A program made the translations under genes and the position numbers. DNA of 61,362 bases from an uncultured Woeseiaceae bacterium (GTDB taxonomy: Bacteria > Pseudomonadota > Gammaproteobacteria > Steroidobacterales > Woeseiaceae): the NCBI GenBank assembly GCA_905480255.1, contig CAJQPR010000017.1, positions 1 to 61,362 on the forward strand. Reading direction: 5' to 3'. The notes under the pieces are model-generated. The model worked only from the letters and a program-made list of their open reading frames with translations. It was not told where the DNA came from and did not search any database. Positions 18,582 through 29,448 of this stretch are shown here, piece by piece (positions within the stretch are counted from its first letter, which is position 1; every line of letters starts with the position of its first letter).

Positions 18582-19493
18582 ATGAACGTTGTTTCTTTTT
18601 ATCGTTTTACCGATGTAGCAGACCCTGAAAAGATCAGGGGACGGCTGCAAGTGGAGTGTGACAAGGCAGGACTGCTTGGAACGATTCTCGTAGCCAGCGA
18701 GGGTGTGAATGGCACACTGGCTGGTGACCGTGAGGCCGTTCAGTCTATTTTTTCCTGGCTACATGAGAACCTCTTACTGAGCAACGAGATCAAGGGCCGC
18801 TGGACGGAAGCTGATGAGGCGCCGTTTCGTCGGATGCGGGTCAAAATCAAGAAGGAAATTGTCACGCTTGGCCGGCCAGACATTCGCCCTGACAAAGCCA
18901 CCGGCAAGCATGTCGGTGTTAACGAATGGAACGCGCTGATAAGCGATCCGAACACGCTGGTAATCGACACCCGCAATCACTATGAGTTCGAAGTCGGGAC
19001 ATTCAAAAATGCGGTCGACCCTGAAACGGATAGTTTTCGTGATTTTCCGAACTATGCGAAAAAACTCGCTGAGACCGATCCCGACCGCAAACTGGCGATG
19101 TTTTGCACCGGCGGGATTCGCTGTGAAAAGGCGACAGCGCTGATGATGGAACTGGGATTCAACGATGTGTACCACCTGCAGGGCGGCATTCTTAAATACC
19201 TGGAGGATGTCGATGACGACAAAAATCTCTGGGAGGGTGAGTGCTTTGTTTTCGATACTCGCGTCGCAGTTGACCGGGACCGGGCTGAAGGTGGCTACGT
19301 GCAATGCCATGCCTGCCGGCGTCCGCTTGGTTCGGAAGATCTCGAGTCACCCGACTATCGTGAAGGTGTGTCTTGTCCGAAGTGTGTCGATTCGCTTGAG
19401 ACAGAGCGCGCCGAACGCCTTGAGGAACGTCGCAAGCAGGTCGCCCTGGCAAAAAAGCGGGGCGAAGACCATATCGGCGCCATACTCGATTAA
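18582..19493 (+). CDS. trhO: tRNA uridine(34) hydroxylase TrhO (rhodanese-related, YceA)
   Basis: 303 residues, the usual length. An N-terminal acylphosphatase-like domain (ILVASEGVNGTLAG) is followed by a rhodanese domain with active Cys175 in MFCTGGIRCEKA. A C-terminal cysteine cluster (CHACRRPLGSEDL and SCPKCVDSL) may bind zinc. TrhO hydroxylates U34 of some tRNAs to 5-hydroxyuridine in an oxygen-dependent reaction. It is 9 bases behind plsB and may be cotranscribed. Confidence 0.95.
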   Translation: MNVVSFYRFTDVADPEKIRGRLQVECDKAGLLGTILVASEGVNGTLAGDREAVQSIFSWLHENLLLSNEIKGRWTEADEAPFRRMRVKIKKEIVTLGRPDIRPDKATGKHVGVNEWNALISDPNTLVIDTRNHYEFEVGTFKNAVDPETDSFRDFPNYAKKLAETDPDRKLAMFCTGGIRCEKATALMMELGFNDVYHLQGGILKYLEDVDDDKNLWEGECFVFDTRVAVDRDRAEGGYVQCHACRRPLGSEDLESPDYREGVSCPKCVDSLETERAERLEERRKQVALAKKRGEDHIGAILD

Positions 19494-19577
19494 TTCCCGC
19501 TTTGTGACCCAGGTATCAATGCGGCTTGCCTGCGCGCAATAGACTGGGTAGTGTAGGTCGGGAAACCGGGATATATA

Positions 19578-20060
19578 TTGACTAAATCACGACAAAATCG
19601 TTTTAAATCAAAAGGTTGGGGGCGCATAGTTCTCAGTCTGCTGGTGATGTCGTGGGTCAGCGCGGCTGCTCAGCCGTGCCAGATGGGGCCGGAAGTGGCG
19701 GCTGATATGCCGGTGATGACCGAGCACTCGATGCATGACCAGCACGCATCCGGGTCCGATGACGGGCACGAAAGTACCCATGATTGTGGTCATTGCCCGC
19801 CAGGTGGCGCACACGATTCGCGTCCTTGTGCATCAATGGTCATTGCGGACTGCAATGAGGTATCAGACTTTAGCGTCGATGGGCGTGGCGCCAAGTTCAA
19901 ACTCGACAAACCCTCTGTTCAGGTTGCTGTGCTACCCGACCCGCCGCCTCGATCCGTACTTGCGGCCGCGAGTCCGGCGCAGAAAAGTATTGCTCCCGGC
20001 CTGCTCAGATTTGCGGCGGGGCCAAGCCTTTCAATCCAGTACTGCGTATTCCTGAAATAG
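19578..20060 (+). CDS. Exported His/Met/Cys-rich protein, probably metal-binding
   Basis: 160 residues from TTG 19578, the only usable start after an in-frame TAG at 19554; GGGA lies 8 bases upstream. Residues ~15-32 (GRIVLSLLVMSWVSAAAQP) form a signal peptide. The mature N-terminal half is crowded with His, Met, Asp and Cys (HSMHDQH, HESTHDCGHC, HDSRPC), a composition seen in periplasmic copper or silver binding proteins. It resembles DUF2946-type proteins in layout but I cannot place it firmly. It stands 54 bases before a Cus-type efflux operon, so a role in metal delivery or sensing is likely. Confidence 0.68.
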   Translation: MTKSRQNRFKSKGWGRIVLSLLVMSWVSAAAQPCQMGPEVAADMPVMTEHSMHDQHASGSDDGHESTHDCGHCPPGGAHDSRPCASMVIADCNEVSDFSVDGRGAKFKLDKPSVQVAVLPDPPPRSVLAAASPAQKSIAPGLLRFAAGPSLSIQYCVFLK

Positions 20061-20114
20061 CGATCTCTTTTTAAGTAATCCGTTTTTCCGATTACCGACG
20101 AAGGAGATCGTTTG

Positions 20115-21440
20115 ATGTCGTCAGCCAGTGGGCGAACGCCCCGTACCAATCTAAATCTGAAAGAAATTGCCAGCCGCGCTCATGCCGGCCGGGCCTTTCT
20201 GTCTGTTATTTTCTGCACGCTCTTTGCGGCTTACGCAAACGCGCAGCAGGATTTTCCGCTGACACTTGCAGCCGCCGAGGATATTGCGATTGAGCAGGAG
20301 CCCGGTCGAGATGCAATGCTCGCCAAGGCCGAGGCCTATGACGACGAGTCGGTAGCTGCGGGGCAGATGCCTGATCTCAAGCTGAGAGTTGGCATTGCTA
20401 ATTTTCCGATTCAGTCCGGCGGTTTCACAACCGAGGGAATGACGCAGGCTCAACTTGGGCTGCGTATGGAGTTTCCCCCCGGCGGATCCCTGGAGGCCAA
20501 TACCAGGCAATACGAGTCACTTGCGGTTGAGATGCGGGAAAATGCCGATGGGCGAGGTCGCGACGTGCTGACGAGCGTTCGACAGGCATGGTTGGATACT
20601 TACTACTGGCAGCGCACCCACGCAATTGTGGACGAGGTTCACCCGTTTTTCGTAGACCTGGCAACCGTTACCAGATCGCTGTATTCCGTTGGTCGAAAGA
20701 GTCAGCAGGACTTGCTGCGAGCTGAACTCGAACTAAGCCGAATCGACGACCGGCTACTCGAAATCAGCAACCAGCATTCACGTGCGATTGCCATGTTGTC
20801 GGAGTGGATTGGCACAGAAGCAAGCCGCCCTGTCGCCGAAAAGATGCCTTCCTGGAACGAAATACCGCCGCTCGCAACGTTGCAGTCCAACTTGCTGTCT
20901 CACCCGACCGTGCAGGCTGCGAACGCCCGTATTGAAGCGCGGGACGCCGGCATCAATCTGGCGGAGGAGGACTACAAATCCGGTTGGGTATGGGATCTTG
21001 GCTACGGTTATCGCGATGGATACATGCCGGACGGAAATCCAAGGTCCGATTTCGTGAGCCTTTCAGTCACTATGGACCTCCCTTTCTTCCAGGAAAACCG
21101 GCAGGACAGGAAACTGTCCGCGGCATTCAGCGAACGTCGTGCCGCCAAAGCTTCCAAGCAGCAATTGCTGCGGCGACTCAACAGCCGGCTCGAAGCCGAG
21201 TACGCCCAGTTCAATGAACTGGCAAGACGAATTGAACTTTATGAAACACAGATTCTGACGCTGGCCGGCAGCAACGCGCAGGCATCTCTCGTGGCTTATC
21301 AAAGTGACGCCGCTGATTTCGCGGATGTTATGCGAGCGTATATCGACGATCTCAACTCGAGAGTCGACCACACGCGACTGCAGGTCGAGCAGGCGAAGAC
21401 CTTCGCTGTCATCGCCAACCTCGGAGGGATTCCCCGATGA
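20115..21440 (+). CDS. cusC: Outer-membrane factor of heavy-metal efflux (CusC/CzcC-like)
   Basis: 441 residues from ATG 20115, with GAAGGAG at 20099-20105 as ribosome-binding site; a TTG one codon earlier is less likely. A long N-terminal signal region ends in AAYANAQQD, so it seems to be exported without a lipobox, unlike E. coli CusC. The rest is TolC-like: helical, Ala/Glu/Gln/Arg rich, two-fold repeated. The stop overlaps the adaptor start (ATGA). The symbol is given by operon context, and CzcC would fit equally on sequence alone. Confidence 0.85.
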   Translation: MSSASGRTPRTNLNLKEIASRAHAGRAFLSVIFCTLFAAYANAQQDFPLTLAAAEDIAIEQEPGRDAMLAKAEAYDDESVAAGQMPDLKLRVGIANFPIQSGGFTTEGMTQAQLGLRMEFPPGGSLEANTRQYESLAVEMRENADGRGRDVLTSVRQAWLDTYYWQRTHAIVDEVHPFFVDLATVTRSLYSVGRKSQQDLLRAELELSRIDDRLLEISNQHSRAIAMLSEWIGTEASRPVAEKMPSWNEIPPLATLQSNLLSHPTVQAANARIEARDAGINLAEEDYKSGWVWDLGYGYRDGYMPDGNPRSDFVSLSVTMDLPFFQENRQDRKLSAAFSERRAAKASKQQLLRRLNSRLEAEYAQFNELARRIELYETQILTLAGSNAQASLVAYQSDAADFADVMRAYIDDLNSRVDHTRLQVEQAKTFAVIANLGGIPR

Positions 21441-22954
21441 CCACATCAAAAACATTCTACGGCCCGATTGTTATTGCACTGCTCGTCGGTGTCCTGGCAG
21501 GAAAATTCTGGCCCGACGGATCAGGCGACACTGATACTTCCGCCGGCTCTGATGAAGTAGGGATTCTTTATTGGGTGGCGCCGATGGATCCCGAATATCG
21601 GCGCGATGGGCCGGGCAAGTCGCCAATGGGTATGGACCTTGTGCCGGTTTATGCCAGGGATCAGGGCGAATCGGACTCAGCCCTGGTGACAATCGATCCC
21701 ACCGTCGTTAACAACCTCGGTGTCCGGACCGCGCCGGCACAACGCGGTGCTCTGGCGAGGCGGGTTGAGACCGTTGGCTATGTCAGCTACGACGAAGACA
21801 CGCTGCAGCACATTCATAGTCGAGTTGATGGCTGGATCGAGACGCTCGCCGTGAAGGCAGCGGGTGACCCGATAAAAAGTGGACAGCTGCTGTTCCAGAT
21901 TTACTCGCCAACCCTGGTTAACGCGCAGCGTGAATACCTTGCTGCGCTGAGCGGTGGTAATAACACACTGGTTAACGCGTCACGAGAGCGATTGGCATCG
22001 CTCGGGGTGACGTCGAGCGAGATTCAGCGTCTCGATCGTGAACGCGAAGCCAATCGCCTCATCAGTGTTTTTGCGGAAGCAGATGGTTACGCGGCCGAAT
22101 TGGGGGTCAGGGAAGGCATATTCATTACGCCATCTACTGAAATCATGTCGATTGCCACGCTGGAAAACGTGTGGGTCCTGGTCGAAGTTTTTGAAAGACA
22201 GGCAGCATGGATAGAGGCCGGCCAGCAAGCGGAAGTAGAACTGGATTACTTGCCCGGCCAAAGCTGGCAGGGCAATGTCGACTACGTATATCCGGAACTG
22301 GATCCAACAACCCGAACACTCAGAGTGCGTCTGCGGTTCGACAACCAGTCGCAGGCCTTGCGTCCAAATATGTTCGCGCGAAGCACAATATTCGGTTCTG
22401 AAACAAATCCGGTTGTGTACGTGCCCCGCGAAGCCCTGATACGAGGTGGTTCTATCGACCGGGTTGTCGTCGCACTTGGTGAAGGCCGGTTTCGTGCGCA
22501 GCCCGTTGACGTAGGAATCGAATCAGGAAAATGGGTTGAGATACGTTCCGGAATTGACGAAGGGAATCTCGTCGTAACGTCCGGACAGTTCCTCATCGAT
22601 TCCGAATCGAACATCGACTCTGCGCTCATTCGGATGGATGAATCCGCAGCGACGGGACTGCCCAATCGTGTGCAAATCGGAGCGGTCGTCCGGGGGGCAA
22701 ATGCATCCGATTCCAAAGTCACTCTGCAACATGAATCCGTACCGGAATGGTCCTGGCCCGCCATGACGATGTCGTTTGATGTGGAGGATTCGTCACAGGT
22801 TGAGGGTCTGCAGAACGGCCAGCTGGTCGATGTCGTGATCGAGAAATTCGCCGACGGCCGGCATCGCGTCACTGAAGTCCTGCCAGGTCCGGGACTGGCG
22901 GAGCCTGCAACCGAAGAAATGGATCATTCCGGCCACGACATGGAGATGAACTGA
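21437..22954 (+). CDS. cusB: Heavy-metal efflux adaptor CusB with metal-binding head and CusF-like tail
   Basis: 505 residues, longer than E. coli CusB (~407). After one N-terminal hydrophobic segment comes a heavy-metal-binding domain ([20 protein letters not shown] then MDLVPVY). The middle is a standard adaptor with lipoyl halves and helical hairpin. The C-terminus adds a CusF-like OB fold: a VQIGAVVRG opening, then [15 protein letters not shown], whose Trp and two Met match the Cu(I)/Ag(I) ligands of CusF. Thus one chain joins metal capture, bridging and chaperone functions. It shares ATGA with cusC and one base with cusA (TGATG). Confidence 0.92.
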   Translation: MTTSKTFYGPIVIALLVGVLAGKFWPDGSGDTDTSAGSDEVGILYWVAPMDPEYRRDGPGKSPMGMDLVPVYARDQGESDSALVTIDPTVVNNLGVRTAPAQRGALARRVETVGYVSYDEDTLQHIHSRVDGWIETLAVKAAGDPIKSGQLLFQIYSPTLVNAQREYLAALSGGNNTLVNASRERLASLGVTSSEIQRLDREREANRLISVFAEADGYAAELGVREGIFITPSTEIMSIATLENVWVLVEVFERQAAWIEAGQQAEVELDYLPGQSWQGNVDYVYPELDPTTRTLRVRLRFDNQSQALRPNMFARSTIFGSETNPVVYVPREALIRGGSIDRVVVALGEGRFRAQPVDVGIESGKWVEIRSGIDEGNLVVTSGQFLIDSESNIDSALIRMDESAATGLPNRVQIGAVVRGANASDSKVTLQHESVPEWSWPAMTMSFDVEDSSQVEGLQNGQLVDVVIEKFADGRHRVTEVLPGPGLAEPATEEMDHSGHDMEMN

Positions 22955-25900
22955 TGATTGCTGGCCTGATTCGCTGGTCAATCAATAACCGATTCCTGGT
23001 CTTGATCGTGACGGGGTTTCTTGTCGCGCTGGGGCTTTACTCTGTGCGCCAGACACCGGTTGATGCGTTGCCCGATCTTTCCGATGTGCAGGTCATCATC
23101 AAAACGTCTTTTCCCGGCCAGGCTCCACAGGTCGTGGAGGACCAGGTTACGTATCCGCTGACCACGGCCATGTTGTCTGTACCCAAAGCTGTCACGGTCC
23201 GCGGCTATTCGTTTTTCGGCGATTCCTATGTCTACATCATCTTCGAGGATGGCACCGACCTTTACTGGGCTCGTTCGCGCGTCCTCGAGTACCTGAACCA
23301 GGTAACCGGACAATTGCCGGACAATGCAAAACCGGCTCTGGGTCCTGACGCGACCGGAGTTGGCTGGATATTCGAATATGCGCTGGTCGACCGGACGGGA
23401 CAAAACGACTTGTCGCAATTGCGATCACTGCAGGACTGGTTCCTCAAGTACGAACTGCAAACTGTCCCCGGAGTGGCCGAGGTTGCTGCCATAGGCGGCA
23501 TGGTCAAGCAGTACCAGGTCGTTGTCGATCCGGACAAAATGCGCGCCTTCGACATCACGCTGCCTGAAATCAGGCAGGCAATACAGGCGGGCAACCAGGA
23601 GACCGGCGGATCTGTTATCGAGATGGGTGAGGCCGAATATATGGTTCGTGCCACGGGTTACCTGCAAGGCATCGATGATCTTTCCGCCATCCCGCTTGGG
23701 GTCAGTTCGAATGGCACGCCGGTCGTTCTTTCTGACCTGGCCGAAATCCGCATCGGTCCGCAAATGCGTCGCGGCATTGCGGAGCTGGACGGCGAGGGGG
23801 AGGTTGTCGGCGGCATCATCATCATGCGTTCCGGAGAGAATGCATCAAAAACTATCGCTGCGGTCAAAGCACGACTGGAAGAGCTTTCCAGAAGCTTGCC
23901 GGATGGCGTAGAAGTCGTGACAACCTACGATCGTTCCGCGTTGATCGACAGGGCTGTCGATACCCTGAAAGACAAGCTGGTGGAGGAGTTTGTTGTGGTC
24001 GCACTGGTGTGTGCGATCTTTCTTTTTCATCTGCGATCTGCGGCCATTATTGTCATAAGCCTGCCGGTCGGAATTCTCTGCGCCTTCATCGTTATGAGAA
24101 TGCAGGGCATCAATGCAAACATCATGTCGCTTGGTGGCATCGCGATCGCGATAGGCGCGATGGTCGATGCAGCCATAGTCATGATTGAAAATGTTCACAA
24201 ACATATTGAGAAAGAGCCACTCGACGACGAAAACCGCTGGCGGGTGATTGGTGATGCGGCAACAGAAGTGGGTCCACCGCTGTTCTTTTCGCTCCTGATC
24301 ATTACGCTGAGTTTTCTCCCGGTGTTCACGCTGGAGGCACAGGAAGGTAGGTTGTTTGCGCCGCTGGCTTTCACCAAGACGTATGCGATGGCTGCCGCGG
24401 CGGGGTTATCAATTACGTTGGTACCGGTCCTGATGGGTTACTTTATTCGCGGCAAGGTCACGCCCGAGCACAAAAACCCAATTAACCGCGTGTTGATCGC
24501 GGTATATCAGCCGGTTATTCACGCGGTCATCCGGTTTCCGCGCGCAACGCTTGTCGCTGCACTGGTCATTCTCGCGGTCGGTCTCTGGCCGGTGACCCGG
24601 CTCGGCTCGGAATTCATGCCGCCGCTCGACGAGGGCGACCTGATGTATATGCCCAACACCTATCCCGGAATTTCGATCGACAAGGCGCGAGAGGTCCTGC
24701 AACAGACTGATAAAATGATTCGTGCTGTCCCTGAAGTGAAACAGGTCTTTGGCAAGATCGGTCGGGCGGAAACTGCAACAGATCCGGCGCCGCTAACGAT
24801 GATTGAGACAGTCATTCAGTTCAAACCCCGGGACCAGTGGCGGCCGGGCATGACGCCGGATAAGTTGCGGGCTGAGCTCGATCGCACGGTTAATGTCCCC
24901 GGACTTACCAATGCCTGGGTTATGCCTATAAAGACGCGCATCGACATGCTGGCCACAGGCATCAAGACGCCAGTTGGCATCAAGATCGCCGGTCCGGATC
25001 TGACTGTTATCGAAACTATTGGCAAAGACATTGAGCGCATTCTTGCCGATGTGCCGGGTACTGCCTCAGTCTATTCCGAGCGCGTTGCAGGTGGCCGCTA
25101 CGTTGACGTAGATATTGACCGCCGGCGTGCATCGCGTTTCGGACTGAACATCAGCGATGTCCAGGATGTTGTGCGCACTGCGGTTGGCGGCATGAATGTG
25201 ACGCAAACGGTTGAGGGGCTCGAGCGCTATCCTGTCAATCTCCGCTACCCGCAACGGGTTCGCGACTCTGTTGAGCAGCTCAAGCTGCTGCCAATTGTGA
25301 CGCCGCAAGGGGCAAGGATTGCGCTGGCGGATGTTGCAGAGGTGAAGGTCGTTGACGGCCCGCCGGTCATCAAAAGTGAGAATGCGCGTCTGAACGGCTG
25401 GACCTATGTGGACATCAGCGGCAGAGATCTTGGCTCGTACGTTGTAGATGCACAGCGGGTCGTGGCCGATGGAATCGATCTTCCGCCGGGTTATTCGCTT
25501 GCCTGGTCAGGACAGTATGAATACATGGTTCGCGCGCAGGAGCGACTGTCGGTGGTCGGCCCCCTGACGCTGGGCATCATCATGCTGCTCCTGTACATAA
25601 ATTTCCGGCGCTTTGCGGAAGTCGCCATCATCATGGGTACGTTGCCGATGGCGTTGATCGGCGGCATCTGGCTTCTTTATATTCTCGATTACGAAATGTC
25701 GGTTGCTGTAGGCGTAGGATTCATCGCGCTGGCCGGTGTTGCTGTGGAGATTGGCGTGATTATGCTCGTCTATCTGAATCAGGCGATTCGCCAACACAAT
25801 GCCAGCGCTGCTGCGGAAGGCAGAGCACCTGGAATTGCAGATGTTCAACAGGCCGTAATCGATGGTGCGCTGCTTCGCGTGCGGCCGATCATGATGACGG

Positions 25901-26079
25901 TCGCGGCGATTATCGCGGGCTTGTTGCCGATCATGCTGGGCAGCGGCACGGGATCGGAGGTTATGCGGCGAATCGCAGCGCCGATGGTTGGTGGCATGAT
26001 CAGTGCCACGATTCTGACCCTGGTTGTGATTCCTGCACTATTCCTGTTGTGGCGCGAAAGACTGATTCGCGACGTGTAG
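22954..26079 (+). CDS. cusA: Heavy-metal efflux RND permease CusA
   Basis: 1041 residues. The TM4 signature [19 protein letters not shown], with single Asp and Glu, marks the HME-RND (CzcA/CusA) branch rather than the drug-efflux branch. The segment [20 protein letters not shown] is close to the CusA form, which includes a methionine implicated in Cu(I)/Ag(I) binding; CzcA-type pumps differ there. It exports monovalent copper or silver across the inner membrane into the CusBC channel. The gene follows cusB with a one-base overlap and ends 10 bases before the convergent ydcH-like gene. Confidence 0.94.
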   Translation: MIAGLIRWSINNRFLVLIVTGFLVALGLYSVRQTPVDALPDLSDVQVIIKTSFPGQAPQVVEDQVTYPLTTAMLSVPKAVTVRGYSFFGDSYVYIIFEDGTDLYWARSRVLEYLNQVTGQLPDNAKPALGPDATGVGWIFEYALVDRTGQNDLSQLRSLQDWFLKYELQTVPGVAEVAAIGGMVKQYQVVVDPDKMRAFDITLPEIRQAIQAGNQETGGSVIEMGEAEYMVRATGYLQGIDDLSAIPLGVSSNGTPVVLSDLAEIRIGPQMRRGIAELDGEGEVVGGIIIMRSGENASKTIAAVKARLEELSRSLPDGVEVVTTYDRSALIDRAVDTLKDKLVEEFVVVALVCAIFLFHLRSAAIIVISLPVGILCAFIVMRMQGINANIMSLGGIAIAIGAMVDAAIVMIENVHKHIEKEPLDDENRWRVIGDAATEVGPPLFFSLLIITLSFLPVFTLEAQEGRLFAPLAFTKTYAMAAAAGLSITLVPVLMGYFIRGKVTPEHKNPINRVLIAVYQPVIHAVIRFPRATLVAALVILAVGLWPVTRLGSEFMPPLDEGDLMYMPNTYPGISIDKAREVLQQTDKMIRAVPEVKQVFGKIGRAETATDPAPLTMIETVIQFKPRDQWRPGMTPDKLRAELDRTVNVPGLTNAWVMPIKTRIDMLATGIKTPVGIKIAGPDLTVIETIGKDIERILADVPGTASVYSERVAGGRYVDVDIDRRRASRFGLNISDVQDVVRTAVGGMNVTQTVEGLERYPVNLRYPQRVRDSVEQLKLLPIVTPQGARIALADVAEVKVVDGPPVIKSENARLNGWTYVDISGRDLGSYVVDAQRVVADGIDLPPGYSLAWSGQYEYMVRAQERLSVVGPLTLGIIMLLLYINFRRFAEVAIIMGTLPMALIGGIWLLYILDYEMSVAVGVGFIALAGVAVEIGVIMLVYLNQAIRQHNASAAAEGRAPGIADVQQAVIDGALLRVRPIMMTVAAIIAGLLPIMLGSGTGSEVMRRIAAPMVGGMISATILTLVVIPALFLLWRERLIRDV

Positions 26080-26089
26080 GGCCCGGTGG

Positions 26090-26305
26090 TCAGGCATCCA
26101 TGTCCGGTATGAGTTCGCTTTCCAGCTGTGAAATCATGTCCTTCAGGATCAGTCGGCGTTTTTTCAGGCGCCGCATTCGCAGTTGATCGACCATCGGGTC
26201 GTGGGACAGGCTGTCTATCAGGTAATCGAGATCGCGGTGGCTGACGCGAAGCTCCCTCAGTCGCTCAAACTGCTTGAAGGATTCTGTGTCAATTTCGCCG
26301 GTCAT
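26090..26305 (-). CDS. YdcH/DUF465 family small protein
   Basis: 71 residues from ATG 26305; an upstream in-frame start at 26347 would add 14 residues without family character. It is almost entirely helical and charged (FKQFERLRELRVSHRDLDYL, then RMRRLKKRRLILKDMI), fitting DUF465, a family of ~70-residue cytosolic proteins of unknown role. It lies between cusA and cysQ on the opposite strand to cusA. It may be cotranscribed with cysQ upstream of it. Confidence 0.78.
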   Translation of the reverse strand: MTGEIDTESFKQFERLRELRVSHRDLDYLIDSLSHDPMVDQLRMRRLKKRRLILKDMISQLESELIPDMDA

Positions 26306-26378
26306 CGAATGAGGACAATCATTTAGAAAGGGCAAGGCCCGCAACAAAGTCTGCTGATTTTAGCAAATCAGGGATAGC

Positions 26379-27182
26379 CTAGTCGCTGGCGGCCAGGAGG
26401 CCGAGCCAATTGCGGTCCTCGGGACCCCGGACCAGGAAATGCGGGTTCAGGATGTCCGCTTTGGCATTGTAGGCAAGCGGACTTCCGTCCAGCTCAACCA
26501 CCGCGCCGCCTGCCTGCTCCACGACTGCCTGCGCTGCCGCTGTATCCCACTCTGACGTCAATCCAAGGCGCGGATAAATGTCGGCTTTGCCCTCGGCCAC
26601 GATGCAGAACTTGAGCGAACTGCCCATAGCCAGCATTTCGACCGGACCGAGTTGTTCGAGGAAAGCGTCGAGGCTGGCGCCCCGATGTGAACGGCTGCCA
26701 ACCACGCGGACCGGATCGGATGTTTTGCTGGCGACCTCGATCGGCTGTGGTTCTCCGCCGTCGTTTCTGACAGCAGCACCCGCGCCCTCGCAACCCGTGT
26801 AGGTCTTGTTGGTGACGGGAACGTGCACAACTCCAAGCACCGGCCGATTTTCCTGGATCAGCGCAATGTTGACGGTGAACTCGCCATTCCGGTTGACGAA
26901 TTCCTTCGTGCCGTCGAGCGGGTCGATCAGCCAGTACGTTTCCCACTGGCCGCGCTCATCAAAATCCGGTAGCCCCGATTCTTCCGAGATAACGGGAATA
27001 TCTGGTGTGAGATCCTTCAATCCTTTGTCAATGACGCGATGGGAGGCCATATCAGCCTGCGTAAGCGGAGAGTCGTCTTCTTTCGCTTGTACATCGAAAT
27101 CCGTGGCGTACACTTCGAGAATTGCGTCGCCTGCCTGCCGTGACAGTGCGACAATCGGTTCGACCAGATCTGCAAGATTCAT
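26379..27182 (-). CDS. cysQ: 3'(2'),5'-bisphosphate nucleotidase CysQ
   Basis: 267 residues from ATG 27182; a TTG three codons earlier is less likely. Inositol-monophosphatase-fold metal motifs are visible: PVISEES (Glu67, Glu68), DPLDGTKEF (Asp87-Asp90) and the late SEWDTAAAQAVVEQAGG. It removes the 3' phosphate from PAP/PAPS, protecting the cell from PAP build-up during sulfur assimilation and sulfotransfer. It is divergent from yrfG, whose start lies 53 bases away. Confidence 0.94.
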   Translation of the reverse strand: MNLADLVEPIVALSRQAGDAILEVYATDFDVQAKEDDSPLTQADMASHRVIDKGLKDLTPDIPVISEESGLPDFDERGQWETYWLIDPLDGTKEFVNRNGEFTVNIALIQENRPVLGVVHVPVTNKTYTGCEGAGAAVRNDGGEPQPIEVASKTSDPVRVVGSRSHRGASLDAFLEQLGPVEMLAMGSSLKFCIVAEGKADIYPRLGLTSEWDTAAAQAVVEQAGGAVVELDGSPLAYNAKADILNPHFLVRGPEDRNWLGLLAASD

Positions 27183-27235
27183 TCGAAACAACCTGTTTAG
27201 TTTAAGATCAAGGCCGCGCAGTATAAATCATTGCG

Positions 27236-27907
27236 ATGAACAAGAAGCCCGAAAACCTCGACGAATTACTCGATTCCTGCGATACGCTCATGCTCGACAT
27301 GGACGGAACGCTGCTGGATCTTGCCTACGACAATTTTATGTGGATGGAACGCATCCCGTCGGCCTACGCTCATGCGAAAGAAGTGTCCGAGGAGGCTGCC
27401 CGCGATCATTTGTACGCAACGTTCAAACGCCTTGAAGGCAAGCTTAACTGGTATTGCCTGGACCACTGGAGCGAGGAACTGGAGCTCGACGTGGTCGCGC
27501 TGCATCGCGAACAGAATGGCCGGATCGGGTTTTTGCCCGGTGCAAAGAAATTTCTTGAGAACGTGGCCGACCATCATGTAAAGCTACTGCTGGTAACCAA
27601 TTCGCACCAGCACACCCTGGACCTAAAGCACGAAGTCACCGACATAACCGATTATTTTGATGGCGTTTACACGTCGCACGAGCTTGGCCACGCAAAAGAG
27701 GACCAGCCGTTCTGGCATGAACTGCAAAAAGCAGAGGGCTTCGATTCGGCCAGGACCGTATTCGTTGACGACAACGTGTCGGTGTTGCAGAGCGCAAGAG
27801 ACTTCGGGGTCGGGATGCTGCTCCACATCACGCGGCCGGATACGGGCAAGGCGGCGAGCCCGCATGAGGATTTTACGGGCATAGAAGGTGTGGGAGAGCT
27901 TACCTAG
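27236..27907 (+). CDS. yrfG: GMP/IMP nucleotidase YrfG (HAD family)
   Basis: 223 residues. HAD motif I is LDMDGTLLD (Asp21, Asp23). The adjoining DNFMWMERIP, the KLNWYCLDHWSEELELD segment and the KEDQPFWHEL motif closely follow E. coli YrfG, a 5'-nucleotidase preferring GMP and IMP. Motif II is LVTNS, and motif IV is FVDDNVSVL. The stop overlaps the convergent rhlB stop by 4 bases. It is divergent from cysQ. Confidence 0.93.
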   Translation: MNKKPENLDELLDSCDTLMLDMDGTLLDLAYDNFMWMERIPSAYAHAKEVSEEAARDHLYATFKRLEGKLNWYCLDHWSEELELDVVALHREQNGRIGFLPGAKKFLENVADHHVKLLLVTNSHQHTLDLKHEVTDITDYFDGVYTSHELGHAKEDQPFWHELQKAEGFDSARTVFVDDNVSVLQSARDFGVGMLLHITRPDTGKAASPHEDFTGIEGVGELT

Positions 27908-29187
27908 CGTCGCCCGCGCGGTGGCGGCCGTCTGCCACCACCAGGTTTGCCGCGCGGCCCGGAGCCTCTTGGTTTTCTCGGCCGATGTGGTGGTTTCACC
28001 AGGTCCGGCAAAATGTCGGGGTCGTAATTGGCCACGGGAATCTTGTGGCCGATGTATTCTTCGATTTCCGGCAGCGCCACCGCGTAGGTTTCACAACCGA
28101 AACTGATGGCATCGCCCGCTGCGCCGGCACGCGCAGTCCGACCTATACGATGGACGTAGTCTTCGCAGTCCTGCGGCAGGTCGTAGTTGATGACGTATTG
28201 CACATCCGGAATATGCAGGCCACGGGATGCGACATCCGTGCCGATAAGAACCGCAAGTTCGCCGCTCAGGAATCGCATGAGCATGCCCTGGCGCTTCTTT
28301 TGCGGAACGTCACCGGAGATCGCTTGCGCATCGATGCCATTGGCTTTCAGATAGTCCTCAACCTTCTCCGCATCGCGCTTCATGTTGACGAATACCATGA
28401 TGCGGCCCACGCCCATTTCGCGAATCAGGCCAACCAGCAACGGCATCTTGTCTTCGTTGGACGGAAAGAAGATGGCCTGTCGGACGCGATCAGCGGTCAT
28501 CTTGTCTGGTTCAATACGAATGAGGTCAGGCTCATTCATGTGTTCGTAGGCCAGTTCCATGACCTTTTGTGACAGCGTCGCAGAGAACAGCATGTTTAGA
28601 CGTTGGTCAGGTGGTGGCAGCCTCCGCAACAAGTAACGAATATCCTTGATAAAGCCGAGATCAAACATACGATCCGCTTCGTCGAGAATGGCGACCTGTA
28701 CCTGGTCAAGCTTGAACACGCCCTGCTTGAAGTAATCGATAATGCGACCCGGCGTGCCGATCAGAACATCAATGCCGGACTGAATGGTGCTCCGCTGCTG
28801 CTCATAACCGGTGCCACCGTAGGCGAGGGCGATCTTTAGCCCGGTGTGTTTGCCAAGAACTTCTGCGTCGCTGGCAATCTGCATCGCAAGTTCGCGGGTT
28901 GGCGCCAGGATGAAGACTTTGGGCTGTTTTTGCTTGCCGTCGTCCACATCGGTATCGCCGCCGGACATGGTCAGCACACGCTGATAGGCGGCAATCAGGA
29001 ATGCTGCGGTCTTGCCGGTTCCTGTTTGTGCCTGACCGGCTACATCGTGACCTTTAAGCGCAATGGGTAGTGTGCTTGCCTGGATGGGCGTACAAAACTC
29101 GAACCCCGCGTCGGCTATACCGCTGCGGAGGTCATCTCGTATATCAAGTGTGTCGAATCTGAGCTCGCTCAGATGGCTGTCAGTCAT
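27904..29187 (-). CDS. rhlB: ATP-dependent RNA helicase RhlB
   Basis: 427 residues. DEAD-box motifs are complete: CTPIQA (Q motif), AQTGTGKT (I), APTRELAMQI (Ia), LDEADRMFD (II), SATL (III), TDVASRGLHIP (V) and HRIGRTARAG (VI). N-terminal and C-terminal regions match RhlB more than other DEAD proteins, including DVAGQAQTGTGK and YIGHKIPVANYDPD. The basic Pro/Gly/Arg tail (PRKPRGSGPRGKPGGGRR) would bind RNA or RNase E. The gene faces away from trxA-rho, the same order as in E. coli, which supports the name. Confidence 0.95.
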   Translation of the reverse strand: MTDSHLSELRFDTLDIRDDLRSGIADAGFEFCTPIQASTLPIALKGHDVAGQAQTGTGKTAAFLIAAYQRVLTMSGGDTDVDDGKQKQPKVFILAPTRELAMQIASDAEVLGKHTGLKIALAYGGTGYEQQRSTIQSGIDVLIGTPGRIIDYFKQGVFKLDQVQVAILDEADRMFDLGFIKDIRYLLRRLPPPDQRLNMLFSATLSQKVMELAYEHMNEPDLIRIEPDKMTADRVRQAIFFPSNEDKMPLLVGLIREMGVGRIMVFVNMKRDAEKVEDYLKANGIDAQAISGDVPQKKRQGMLMRFLSGELAVLIGTDVASRGLHIPDVQYVINYDLPQDCEDYVHRIGRTARAGAAGDAISFGCETYAVALPEIEEYIGHKIPVANYDPDILPDLVKPPHRPRKPRGSGPRGKPGGGRRPPPRGRR

Positions 29188-29448
29188 AGGTATTTGGCCA
29201 GAAAATGTTGATTAGGGGCTTGCAAATTGTCTCGTTAAGGGGTCAAATTGACTGAACATCGACGCGACAACCGTCGCACCTGCCAAATTCGCCATCTACG
29301 AAATCCAAGAGAAGCCGCGATAAAGCTGCGACATATTGCCTGATTGAAGAGGCAGCGTCATCCATTTTGCAATGTTCGTTTCCGCCACGGCCTGACGGAC
29401 ATCATCAAAAATCAAATATCACACTCAATCCTTTGGAGGTAACTGCCG

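Noticed and set aside
20075-20095. GTAATC/GATTAC hairpin before cusC
   Set aside because: Six base pairs with a 9-base loop; does not resemble a CueR or CusR box, and too weak to call a terminator.
29264-29277. GCGAC/GTCGC mini-hairpin between rhlB and trxA
   Set aside because: Five base pairs without T-tract or known operator pattern; likely chance.
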